A DNA stretch of 20,075 bases from IMG/VR virus record IMGVR_UViG_3300030108_000709, positions 992 through 21,066 of that record. One strand, 5' to 3'. The DNA comes from a virus. Shown here piece after piece: positions 1-5,935 of the stretch (positions within the stretch are counted from its first letter, which is position 1; each line of letters begins with the position of its first letter). Made by a program: the position numbers and the translations under genes. The notes beneath the pieces are model-generated. The model had not been told where the DNA came from. It searched no databases and saw only the letters and a list, made by a program, of their open reading frames with translations.

Positions 1-57
1 CTTTCCTCTTTTACCATTCTGCCTATTGTCACTCGTAGTGGTGCTTCTCTATTTGGC

Positions 58-130
58 TCAAATCAATCGTTGTAGGTTTACGATAAAAACCTTCTTTGAC
101 ATCTCTATAACTTAATAGGTTTGCGAGATG
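58..130. repeat. Two-hairpin repeat, copy A
   Basis: Hairpin 1 is AGGTTT (74-79) pairing with AAACCT (87-92) around loop ACGATAA. Hairpin 2 is CATCTC (100-105) pairing with GAGATG (125-130) around a 19-nt loop. This loop differs from that of copy B at a single base. The leader TCAAATCAATCG is at 58-69. Confidence 0.75.
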
Positions 131-242
131 ATTAGTCCGACTCCCATCGATTTGCCTCTATATAGTGCATCTTGAAGCGGTTCTATTCTTGTCCTTGTCA
201 GTTCCGTTTGCCTCCGTGTCTTGCCCCTCATTTCCCTGCCCA

Positions 243-315
243 TCAAAACTATCGTTGTCAGTTTACGATCAAAACTGTCCTTAACACTTCTATGACTTAA
301 TAGGTTTGCGAAGTG
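243..315. repeat. Two-hairpin repeat, copy B
   Basis: Hairpin 1 is CAGTTT (259-264) with AAACTG (272-277), loop ACGATCA. Hairpin 2 is CACTTC (285-290) with GAAGTG (310-315), 19-nt loop. Relative to copy A, two base pairs in each stem are changed on both sides so that pairing is kept. The leader is the variant TCAAAACTATCG. Confidence 0.75.
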
Positions 316-482
316 ATTTCAACCCATAGTTTCTCGTTGTCATTTAACTCAGAGTCACTCCTTGCATCGTATTTCAAACGTTTTGCGTTTTATCACGTTT
401 CTCAAATCCCTTTCACTGCACATTACTTTGATGCTATTAGGCTCACTTCTGTACTATGCGTCTCACGTTGTTTCATCGTTTC

Positions 483-552
483 TCAAATCAATCGTTTAAG
501 GTCTTACGTTAAACCTTTTTAACACCTCTAGGATTGAATCGTCTGCGAGGTG
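483..552. repeat. Two-hairpin repeat, copy C (divergent)
   Basis: Hairpin 1 is AAGGT (498-502) with ACCTT (513-517); one C/A mismatch and one more T-A pair can extend it inward, and ACGTT lies in the loop. Hairpin 2 is CACCTC (523-528) with GAGGTG (547-552), 18-nt loop of diverged sequence. The stem is again fully paired despite differing from A and B. Confidence 0.65.
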
Positions 553-651
553 ACTTCGATTTGATTCGACTTAATCATGACTCGATTCCAAACGATTCCC
601 TTTGTCTTATTGCTTTTTTGTTCGCTTTTATGCGGTTCCGCTTACTTCAAT

Positions 652-690
652 TCAAATCAATCGCTTGCCAGTTCCACGATTAAGAACTGG
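652..690. repeat. Half copy D, folding across a stop codon
   Basis: Only the leader (652-663) and hairpin 1 are present: CCAGTTC (668-674) with GAACTGG (684-690), seven perfect pairs around loop CACGATTAA. The stop codon of the neighbouring minus-strand gene (680-682) sits in the loop. No T-run follows on the minus strand, so it is not a standard intrinsic terminator, although it could protect or pause the transcript end. Confidence 0.65.
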
Positions 691-1318
691 TATCCTTTTT
701 CTTTGTTAATTTCTTTACAATATTTTTTATAGCTGGCTTTATTAAATTGAGAATAAAAGGGCTACTCGCAGCCACAAGGCCAATAATAGCAGTAGAAACA
801 ATAGTGCTCGGTTCTGGGATGTATTGATCCACAAAAGGAACGTCTTCATATAGAGTGATGCACTCAATCTCATCATCTCCTCTTTTATGCCCAATGACAC
901 GTTCTAAGCGTTTTTCGTTACGAAAATCTCCAACTCTTTGATCTTTGGAACTTGGACAAGGTGGTATTACTATTTCTTCTTCTTTAACTTCTGATATCTC
1001 TGTAGCTTGCTTACCTGTTGACGAATCTGCTTGGTTATCAACAGGTGCTTGCTCTGTAATGATGATATTTTGAGGTGTGTAATCAAGAGGAACAAAACCA
1101 GGAAACGGAAAATCGCACGTTGTAAATACACCATTTGGATCTTCCAATAATAAATTACGATTACCAGTATTTTTTATATCACGATGCTGATAAGTACAAC
1201 CAGGAACATCTATCTCAGGTGCTTCAGTTACAGTAATATAATGATGACTATAAGGTTCTGGAACGTCAGGAATATATATCTCAACAATACCTACATCAGG
1301 TATTTCAATCGTAGGCAT
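680..1318 (-). CDS. Conserved phage protein with C-terminal membrane segment
   Basis: A 212-residue protein of unknown function. The N-terminal third is rich in Pro, Ile, Val and acidic residues and contains the motif PGCTYQHRDIKNTGNR followed by a segment with CDFPFPGFVPLDYTP. Both resemble a conserved hypothetical family I associate with marine cyanophages (recalled, not searched). The middle (about 90-125) is acidic and low-complexity. A hydrophobic segment at about 172-195 is followed by a very basic tail (KKLTKKK), which suggests a single C-terminal membrane anchor with the Lys-rich end in the cytoplasm. The start is ATG at 1318, overlapping the end of the preceding zinc-ribbon gene by 14 nt. 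It is the last gene of the leftward transcript, and its stop codon lies inside a hairpin of the repeat array. A structural or lysis-related role is possible but unproven. Confidence 0.8.
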   Translation of the reverse strand: MPTIEIPDVGIVEIYIPDVPEPYSHHYITVTEAPEIDVPGCTYQHRDIKNTGNRNLLLEDPNGVFTTCDFPFPGFVPLDYTPQNIIITEQAPVDNQADSSTGKQATEISEVKEEEIVIPPCPSSKDQRVGDFRNEKRLERVIGHKRGDDEIECITLYEDVPFVDQYIPEPSTIVSTAIIGLVAASSPFILNLIKPAIKNIVKKLTKKKDTSS

Positions 1319-1466
1319 CTCTTTTCTTTAAAATCTCCACCTCTGAAAAGCATTTAGAACAGGACAAATTAGTTATTACTGAAAACTCAGGATAACCATT
1401 CATACCTTCTTCAATATCAATGTCACCACCGATTATTAACTCGTTATCGCACCAATAACATTTCAT
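1305..1466 (-). CDS. Small zinc-ribbon protein (53 aa)
   Basis: A 53-residue protein beginning MKCYWCDNELIIGGDID, with a second motif TNLSCSKCFSEVEI. The two CxxC pairs (Cys3/Cys6 and Cys36/Cys39) are the layout of a one-zinc ribbon. I recall very similar short proteins (CxxC-ELIWGGD-TNLSCPKC) in many marine cyanophages, where their role is unknown. The start is well fixed: the ATG at 1464-1466 overlaps the TGA of the upstream membrane-protein gene as ATGA, implying translational coupling, and the 3' end overlaps the next gene by 14 nt. Function unknown; nucleic-acid or protein binding is the usual guess for such ribbons. Confidence 0.85.
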   Translation of the reverse strand: MKCYWCDNELIIGGDIDIEEGMNGYPEFSVITNLSCSKCFSEVEILKKRDAYD

Positions 1467-1768
1467 TTGATTATTGGCATTGATGGACCTGTCATTTTAG
1501 GTAAACCATTATCTAATATTTTTGGCATCATTCCTTGTACATTGCCAAGAATCTCATTCATAACTTTTGATTTAAACTGCTCTGAAGTTACATACTTGTA
1601 ACCAAAGTACGCTCCACCACTCATTGAAGCTACCATTACAAATGAAATGATACTCAAAACATTAGCAATTTTTTGAAACATGATAAAATTTGCCCTACTT
1701 AAAGCTATGTCTGTTATGAGCATAGCTACATTACTTTTAATTATAGGTCTATCTCCTTTATACGTCAC
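1463..1768 (-). CDS. Small single-span membrane protein, TGPSMP C-terminus
   Basis: A protein of up to 101 residues with one clear membrane segment at about residues 35-60 (ANVLSIISFVMVASM, then GGAYFGYKYV) and a C-terminal part ending KMTGPSMPIIK. I associate this pattern with conserved hypothetical proteins of marine cyanophages. The start is uncertain. The longest form uses GTG at 1768 and has no clear Shine-Dalgarno. In-frame ATGs follow at residues 16 and 30, and an AAAGGAG lies just inside the long form, but about 29 nt before the residue-16 ATG, which is too far for normal spacing. It is translationally coupled to the zinc-ribbon gene through ATGA. One membrane span leaves a holin or spanin role conceivable but unsupported. 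Confidence 0.75.
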   Translation of the reverse strand: MTYKGDRPIIKSNVAMLITDIALSRANFIMFQKIANVLSIISFVMVASMSGGAYFGYKYVTSEQFKSKVMNEILGNVQGMMPKILDNGLPKMTGPSMPIIK

Positions 1769-1803
1769 TCTAGGTCTTATAAACCGTCAGATGATAAGTA
1801 AAC

Positions 1804-2105
1804 CTAACGAGTAGAATTAGCTCTGCTTGATCTAGTTTTACACGCTCCAGAACAATAAATCCTGCGTTGTTCCATTGTATTAAAACTTGTACCACAAACA
1901 GGACACTCTCTTACGAGTATCCCCTCTACTTTTTTTGGTTTTTTACCCCTAAATCTATAGTTCCTGTTTTTTCTTCTTTTTTATTTATTTCTTGCAATAA
2001 CAGTTGATATGCTTGCACGCCGCCTTCTAAACGTAGGATATACTGTCTTTGATTAATTATTTCTTGTTGCCATTCAAGGATCTGTTTTTCAATAGTTTCT
2101 TTCAT
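1804..2105 (-). CDS. Predicted -1 frameshift fusion: coiled coil plus zinc ribbon
   Basis: Reading starts at ATG 2105, follows the coiled-coil frame for 59 codons to AAG at 1929-1931, slips -1 on A AAA AAG (1935-1929), then continues GTA-GAG-GGG for 41 codons to TAG at 1804-1806, giving about 100 residues. The extension contains ECPVCGTSF and RRIYCSGACKTR. Its cysteines (extension residues 9, 12, 26 and 30) form CxxC-x13-CxxxC, typical of a zinc ribbon. The second frame is open further upstream but has no ATG, GTG or TTG before the cysteines; the only ATG, at 1875, would remove the first Cys pair. Frameshifting is therefore the simplest route to translation. Alternatives are a decayed gene or a sequencing indel in the A-run, although the full recoding cassette argues against those. 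Function unknown. Confidence 0.65.
1900..1950 (-). promoter_or_regulatory. dnaX-like -1 ribosomal frameshift signal
   Basis: Three elements appear in order on the minus strand. The SD-like AGGGG (1950-1946) lies 10 nt before the slippery heptamer. The heptamer A AAA AAG (1935-1929) is in the correct zero-frame phase (CAA AAA AAG, then TAG stop). After a 5-nt spacer comes a 9-bp stem: GGGATACTC (1923-1915) with GAGTGTCCT (1908-1900), loop GTAAGA, with two G-T wobbles. E. coli dnaX uses the same heptamer with an upstream SD-like site about 10 nt away and a downstream stem after a similar spacer. Confidence 0.75.
1926..2105 (-). CDS. Short coiled-coil protein (unshifted product)
   Basis: A 59-residue charged protein, MKETIEKQILEWQQEIINQR onward, with heptad-like spacing of I, L, W and Y over residues 3-40 that suggests one amphipathic helix or coiled coil, then a Lys-rich tail ending KNQKK. 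The ATG at 2105 shares its A with the TGA of the preceding gene (TGATG), which favours it over the TTG one codon upstream (2108). The stop at 1926-1928 follows directly on the slippery A-run, so this is probably the normal termination product of the frameshift gene. No function recognised. Confidence 0.7.
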   Translation of the reverse strand: MKETIEKQILEWQQEIINQRQYILRLEGGVQAYQLLLQEINKKEEKTGTIDLGVKNQKK

Positions 2106-2353
2106 CAATACAATGTTTTACCTAGTGTAACCGCAGCATCTTGTTCTGTGAAGTCTTCAGTTGTCCAAATGCTAGTCGTACCATCTTCCTTTGTATAAGC
2201 CTTAATAATTTCGAGATGTTCTACATTTCGTTTGACTCTTTCTTTTTCTTCAGTCGTTAAAGATTCTAAAGCTGCCAATCTATTTATAACAGTCACGCTA
2301 TCTCCAGCATTAGTAAAGATTGTTGTAATTTCTTCTGTGGTACGTTCAGCCAT
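2105..2353 (-). CDS. Hypothetical phage protein (82 aa)
   Basis: An 82-residue acidic protein with a central helix-rich segment, LTTEEKERVKRNVEHLEIIK, and a C-terminal part rich in Thr and Asp (SIWTTEDFTEQDAAVTLGK). The motif of an acidic helix followed by RNVEHLEI is one I recall from small proteins next to fibre genes in marine phages, but no function is known to me. Start ATG at 2353 lies 2 nt after the stop of the upstream fibre gene (TAATTATG), and its stop overlaps the next start as TGATG. It is thus part of the same leftward operon as the fibres. Confidence 0.7.
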   Translation of the reverse strand: MAERTTEEITTIFTNAGDSVTVINRLAALESLTTEEKERVKRNVEHLEIIKAYTKEDGTTSIWTTEDFTEQDAAVTLGKTLY

Positions 2354-2355
2354 AA

Positions 2356-3369
2356 TTAAACAATAGTAAGGGTATCACCAGAACTTACAGTGACGGTGAC
2401 GCTTGAATTTATAGTTATAGGACCTGCTGCCATTGCATTTGATCCACTTAAAGTATAGTCAGCAGCAACAGTTTTTGCATTTTCATAAAAAGCAGCACCA
2501 TTAGTTACAGCAGAAGCACTTATAGAAAAACTTAAAGCTGGTATTCTAAACTTGGTAATATTAGTATCGCCCAAAGTGATTTCATTATCTACGTCTGCTG
2601 CACTAGCCGATGCATCAGAACCAATAAGGATGTTATTATCACCAGTGGTTAAATCATTTGTCCCTGAGGCTCCAGCTTTATAACCTAAAAGAACATTTTT
2701 TGCCCCTGTAGTAACTTTTGTACCAGAACCCCTAGCAGCAAAAAGATTTTGATTTCCAGAAGTGACATCATCCGCAGAATCATATCCTATAAAAGTATTA
2801 TCATTTCCAGTAGTATTAGCCCCAATCCCATATCCAATAAACACTGACCGATCAGTACTATTACTAGAACCTCCATTTGAATATCCTACAAAGGTATTTT
2901 GACCCCCTGTGGTATCAGTACCAGAACCTATCATTACGTTAAAATTATTATCTGTCATGCTGTCTCCAGCCCTGCGACCAATGCAAACATTGTTACCACC
3001 AGTGTCAATAAGCTTGCCAGCATCATCACCAATAGCAGTATTGAATCTGCCTGTAGTCAAAGCAGCTAAAGCATTGCTTCCCACCGCAGTATTAAAATCT
3101 GAGGTTGTTATAGCCGTGCCAGCATTAAATCCTATTAAAGTATTGTTAGTCGCATTTGTTCCATCAAAACTATCTCCAGCATTGGTTCCTCCTACTGTAT
3201 TTTCTTGGGCATCTGAAGTAAGTCCACCACCTCCACCGATCTCTTTTACAGTTCCACCATCATTAACAAATAATTTTTGTGCAGAAGTATCTAAAGCAAC
3301 TTCACCGCTTGTTATATCACTTGTTGTAGGTGTGCTAGTACCTCGTTTTAGCTTGATGACATTAGCCAT
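2356..3369 (-). CDS. Tail fibre with Mtd-like N-terminus and YadA-like head repeats
   Basis: A 337-residue fibre protein. Residues 1-45 (IKLKRGTSTPTTSDITSGEV, then LFVNDGGTVKEIG) resemble the major tropism determinant N-terminal domain that attaches many phage fibres to the virion. Residues about 70-265 are irregular repeats of about 20-30 residues with cores such as NTLIGFNAG, NTAVGSNAL, NTAIGDDAG and NILIGSDAS. These recall the left-handed beta-roll repeats of trimeric autotransporter heads (YadA type), so a trimeric beta-rich shaft or head is inferred. The last 35 residues (AAGPITINSSVTVTVSSGDT) match the end of the fibre at 8079-8852. An AGGAGG lies 9 nt before ATG 3369, the best ribosome binding site seen in this region. 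Probably a receptor-binding or whisker protein. Confidence 0.8.
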   Translation of the reverse strand: MANVIKLKRGTSTPTTSDITSGEVALDTSAQKLFVNDGGTVKEIGGGGGLTSDAQENTVGGTNAGDSFDGTNATNNTLIGFNAGTAITTSDFNTAVGSNALAALTTGRFNTAIGDDAGKLIDTGGNNVCIGRRAGDSMTDNNFNVMIGSGTDTTGGQNTFVGYSNGGSSNSTDRSVFIGYGIGANTTGNDNTFIGYDSADDVTSGNQNLFAARGSGTKVTTGAKNVLLGYKAGASGTNDLTTGDNNILIGSDASASAADVDNEITLGDTNITKFRIPALSFSISASAVTNGAAFYENAKTVAADYTLSGSNAMAAGPITINSSVTVTVSSGDTLTIV

Positions 3370-3389
3370 TGGCCTTTACCTCCTATGGT

Positions 3390-5369
3390 CTAAAATGTTC
3401 CGCCATCTACATCAAAACCAGATGTAGAACCATCCTCCAAAAATGTAACCAGGTCAGACAACGCAACTTGTTTCATCGTTCCATTATCATTACAAACAAA
3501 TCTATCTGCTGTGGCAAGAGTTGTTGATGTTGCAGATGTATTACCGTCCATAATGTTCAACTCAGTTGTTGTAACTGTAGCTCCATCAAGTATTCCAACT
3601 TCTGTTCCTGTTAAATCAGCCAAGGCATCTGCTGTACCACTAGCCATTGTTGCTAGTTCTGTAAGCTGTGCATCTGAGGCTTGCTTTGCATCTAATTGTG
3701 TCTGGATCGCAGAAGTAACACCATCTACATAATTTAGTTCAGTTGTTGTTAAAGTTGCTCCATCTAATATTGCAACTTCAGTTGATGTAAGAAGTGCTAA
3801 TGCAGCAGCAGCACCAGTTTGACAACCTGATAATGCAGTTAAGTCAGCATCCGCAGCCTGTTTAGCATCTAATTGAGTTTGGATATTACTCGTAACTCCG
3901 TCAGTATGATTTAGTTCGGCAGTAGTGGCTGTCACGCCATCCATTATGTTTAATTCTGAAGTCGTTGCTGTGACTCCATCCATTATGTTTAACTCAGAGG
4001 TGGTGGCAGTAACACCATCCATAATGTTTAATTCAGATGCAGTTGCGGTAACTCCATCTAAAATATTTAATTCATTTGTTGTTGCAGTTACACCGTCTAA
4101 TAAATTTAATTCTGCCGTTGTGACAGTTGCACCATCAAGAATCTGTAGTTCTGTTGAAGTTATTGCAGCTAGAGCAGAAGAAGCACCTGATTGCATACCT
4201 GATAAATTATCTAAATCAGCATCATATGCTTGAACATTAGAACCGATTGCTAATCCAAGAGAAGCTCTTGCAGTTGAGCCACTTTCAAGTACAAAGTTGG
4301 AACCATCTCCAACAATAAAATTACCATCAGAAGGAGTAAGACCAGCAATATCAGATAACTGAGCATCAAAAGCCTGTACGTTTGTTCCGATTGCTAATCC
4401 TAATGCTGTTCTTGCTGCACTTGCACTTGTAGCACCCGTTCCACCATCGCTAACTGCAAGAGTTCCTGTGATAGAACTAGCAGAAAGATCAACAGCCATT
4501 TCTGTTGATTCAATTACTATTCCACCATTGGATTTAAGGTCAACACTAAACTCGTTACCAGACTTATCTAAACCATCACCAGCAGTTATATTTCCACCGC
4601 CACTGAATTGTGTATAAGATAAATTATTAGTGCCGACAACAGCAGATCCTTTGTCAGAACTACAAACAAAACCCTGATCGGCATTTGTAGATCCTTGTTC
4701 AACAAAGGTGAACATTCCAGCAGCATCGACACCAGCAGCTAAATCATCTGTTCTTACCCATGTACTTGCCTTACAAAGATACAGTCCGTTCTGACTTGCT
4801 GTACTTTGGTTTTTAACTAAAACTCTTTCATCAGCAGAAACAGCAACACCATCAATAGTTTGCGTTCCAGAAAGTGTAATATTTGCAGTAGTAGCAACCT
4901 TAACACTGTCTTTAATATCTAATCCCTGGCTGACACCATCTACATATCCCTTAGTCGCAAAATGAGCATCGGCTGTAGGCGTAACTCCTGTTACTGGATT
5001 GGTTGCAGCAGCTAATTCGTCTACTCTATTTGTTTGTACACCTGCATCAAAGTCAGATATTTTTGTATGTGCAATAGAAGGGATATCAGCAGCAACTAAG
5101 GCTCTGAATGTAGGTGCAGCAGCACTTCCAGAAGCGGCACCAGCTAAAACATGATTAGTTGTTCTTGTTGTTGTCTTATCAAAAAACGCTCCAGAACCAC
5201 CAACAGTAATAATTGAACTTGCAGAAGGTGGAGTTGATCCATTATCACCAAAACCATAATATAATTTCAGATCGTTTTCGTTAAAGGCTAATTCTGAAGG
5301 AGATAAACTAGAAGGAGCACCAGCCGATCCACTCGCTGCTCTCTTTTTAATTCTTATAGTGTTAGACAT
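3390..5369 (-). CDS. Large tail fibre with ELNILDGVTATT repeats
   Basis: A 659-residue fibre protein. The N-terminus (NTIRIKKRAASGSAGAPSSL onward to about 55) is a likely virion-attachment domain. Residues about 125-255 (ATKGYVDGVSQGLDIKDSVK, then ADERVLVKNQSTASQNGLY) form a domain common in phage fibres. Residues about 405-495 are tandem 13-residue units of the form ELNIMDGVTATTS, flanked by larger repeats with TQLDAKQAADADLTALS and LDGATVTTAELN. The composition (Gly, Ala, Ser, Thr, Asp) fits a long fibrous shaft. A GGAGG lies about 13 nt before the ATG. Its neighbours are other fibre genes, and a chaperone or tip gene is not obvious. Known relatives occur in marine cyanophages (recalled). 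Likely involved in adsorption. Confidence 0.8.
   Translation of the reverse strand: MSNTIRIKKRAASGSAGAPSSLSPSELAFNENDLKLYYGFGDNGSTPPSASSIITVGGSGAFFDKTTTRTTNHVLAGAASGSAAAPTFRALVAADIPSIAHTKISDFDAGVQTNRVDELAAATNPVTGVTPTADAHFATKGYVDGVSQGLDIKDSVKVATTANITLSGTQTIDGVAVSADERVLVKNQSTASQNGLYLCKASTWVRTDDLAAGVDAAGMFTFVEQGSTNADQGFVCSSDKGSAVVGTNNLSYTQFSGGGNITAGDGLDKSGNEFSVDLKSNGGIVIESTEMAVDLSASSITGTLAVSDGGTGATSASAARTALGLAIGTNVQAFDAQLSDIAGLTPSDGNFIVGDGSNFVLESGSTARASLGLAIGSNVQAYDADLDNLSGMQSGASSALAAITSTELQILDGATVTTAELNLLDGVTATTNELNILDGVTATASELNIMDGVTATTSELNIMDGVTATTSELNIMDGVTATTAELNHTDGVTSNIQTQLDAKQAADADLTALSGCQTGAAAALALLTSTEVAILDGATLTTTELNYVDGVTSAIQTQLDAKQASDAQLTELATMASGTADALADLTGTEVGILDGATVTTTELNIMDGNTSATSTTLATADRFVCNDNGTMKQVALSDLVTFLEDGSTSGFDVDGGTF
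3892..4155. repeat. Tandem 39-bp coding repeats
   Basis: About six consecutive 39-bp units, beginning near 3922 and stepping at 3961, 4000, 4039, 4078 and 4117, encode the 13-residue ELN-x-x-DGVTATT repeat of the large fibre. A partial unit lies before the first. The middle units are nearly identical, with most changes at third codon positions. They are likely to expand or contract by recombination or slippage. Confidence 0.85.
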
Positions 5370-5372
5370 GGC

Positions 5373-5594
5373 CTAAAAGTTTCCTCCATTAACGAGTGTT
5401 AGTTTGGTAGTAGTATCATCTACTTTTAATGTACCACTAGATGCGTGATAGTACACCAAAGAATTATCAACTGCACTAGATGTATCTATAGCGGTTGAAG
5501 CTCCTTGGGGTCCTTGAGTTGCCACCGTAACAACCCTTGTCTCACCGTTAACAGTAACGGTATTTTTAGTGGTTGTAATGTTGACTTGACTCAT
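5373..5594 (-). CDS. Small fibre-type virion protein (73 aa)
   Basis: A 73-residue protein beginning MSQVNITTTKNTVTVNGETR, with a single collagen-like GPQG at about residue 29 and ending TTKLTLVNGGNF. The ending recalls that of the large fibre next to it (both close with G-G-x-F). It is short for a stand-alone fibre, and could be an adaptor, or the N-terminal piece of a once longer collagen-like fibre. Its ATG overlaps the TGA of the upstream gene (ATGA), and it stops 3 nt before the start of the large fibre, so the three are probably co-translated. Function unproven. Confidence 0.65.
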   Translation of the reverse strand: MSQVNITTTKNTVTVNGETRVVTVATQGPQGASTAIDTSSAVDNSLVYYHASSGTLKVDDTTTKLTLVNGGNF

Positions 5595-5935
5595 GTGGTT
5601 GTGTAGCCCTCACTCATAAATATCTTACCCTCTAAATAATATTCTTTGAGACCCGATCCATCAACTAATAACACATCGTAAGCTAATATTTCTGGAGTGA
5701 ATGTAGCTGTTTGGGTGTCTGTTAACGCTATAGAAAAAGATCCTGCTGATCTATCTGTATAAGTAACAGCCCAATCTGCATATTTTGTGGAACGTGATTC
5801 ATCCCAAACCTGTGCTGCTACTGTATATCCTGTTAAATTTATTGCCGTTCCAGAGTTATCCTTCAGCACAATAGGAACACTGTGATCTGACCTTCTTTGA
5901 ACGGTCATGTTATATGTTCCAGGTGCTATTGCCAT
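5591..5935 (-). CDS. BppU-like beta-sandwich virion protein
   Basis: A 114-residue protein. The pattern RRSDHSVPIVLKDNSGTAIN, then LTGYTVAAQVWDE and ending LKEYYLEGKIFMSEG, resembles the small N-terminal domain of phage baseplate upper proteins (BppU-type) that links receptor-binding proteins to the tail tip. Here it stands alone without a receptor-binding part. ATG 5935 shares a base with the preceding stop (TAATG), and its own TGA overlaps the next ATG. The assignment rests on recalled sequence pattern only; an unrelated immunoglobulin-like decoration domain is an alternative. Confidence 0.6.
   Translation of the reverse strand: MAIAPGTYNMTVQRRSDHSVPIVLKDNSGTAINLTGYTVAAQVWDESRSTKYADWAVTYTDRSAGSFSIALTDTQTATFTPEILAYDVLLVDGSGLKEYYLEGKIFMSEGYTTT

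Larger units (their letters stand above)
1..690. repeat. Gene-free array of two-hairpin repeats
   Basis: No convincing gene is seen in the first 680 bases. The stretch carries repeats of an element about 70 bp long, at 58-130, 243-315, 483-552 and (half copy) 652-690, with start-to-start spacing of about 185, 240 and 169 bp. Read on the plus strand, each begins with TCAAATCAATCG or a close variant. This is followed by a short hairpin with a conserved ACGAT/ACGTT loop and, in the three full copies, a second hairpin with a 6-bp stem and an 18-19 nt loop. Stem sequences differ between copies but stay complementary. The spacers between copies are not obviously related and are pyrimidine-rich on the plus strand. 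The array lies downstream of the last minus-strand gene and may continue beyond the left edge. Function unknown. Confidence 0.75.

Noticed and set aside
58-130. tRNA or tRNA-like gene in the repeat copies
   Set aside because: A 5-6 bp stem with a 7-nt loop suggested an anticodon or T arm, but the loop lacks the needed bases, there is no acceptor stem and no GTTC-type T loop.
313-522. Plus-strand 69-codon open frame
   Set aside because: It runs against the direction of all genes, crosses repeat copy C, has no recognisable motif and no clear ribosome binding site.
1-690. CRISPR array or integron attC sites
   Set aside because: Units are diverged, unevenly spaced (169-240 bp) and carry two hairpins each. 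There are no 30-40 bp identical repeats, no cas genes, and no paired attC core sites were found.
652-690. Hairpin D as a standard intrinsic terminator
   Set aside because: The stem is good, but no T-run follows on the minus strand. On the plus strand a CTTTTT stretch follows a few bases later, but no plus-strand gene precedes it.
2909-4233. Plus-strand open frames of 70-170 codons opposite the fibre genes
   Set aside because: These are mirror frames of repetitive Ala/Ser/Thr/Gly-rich fibre genes; their repeat patterns merely copy those of the minus-strand proteins.
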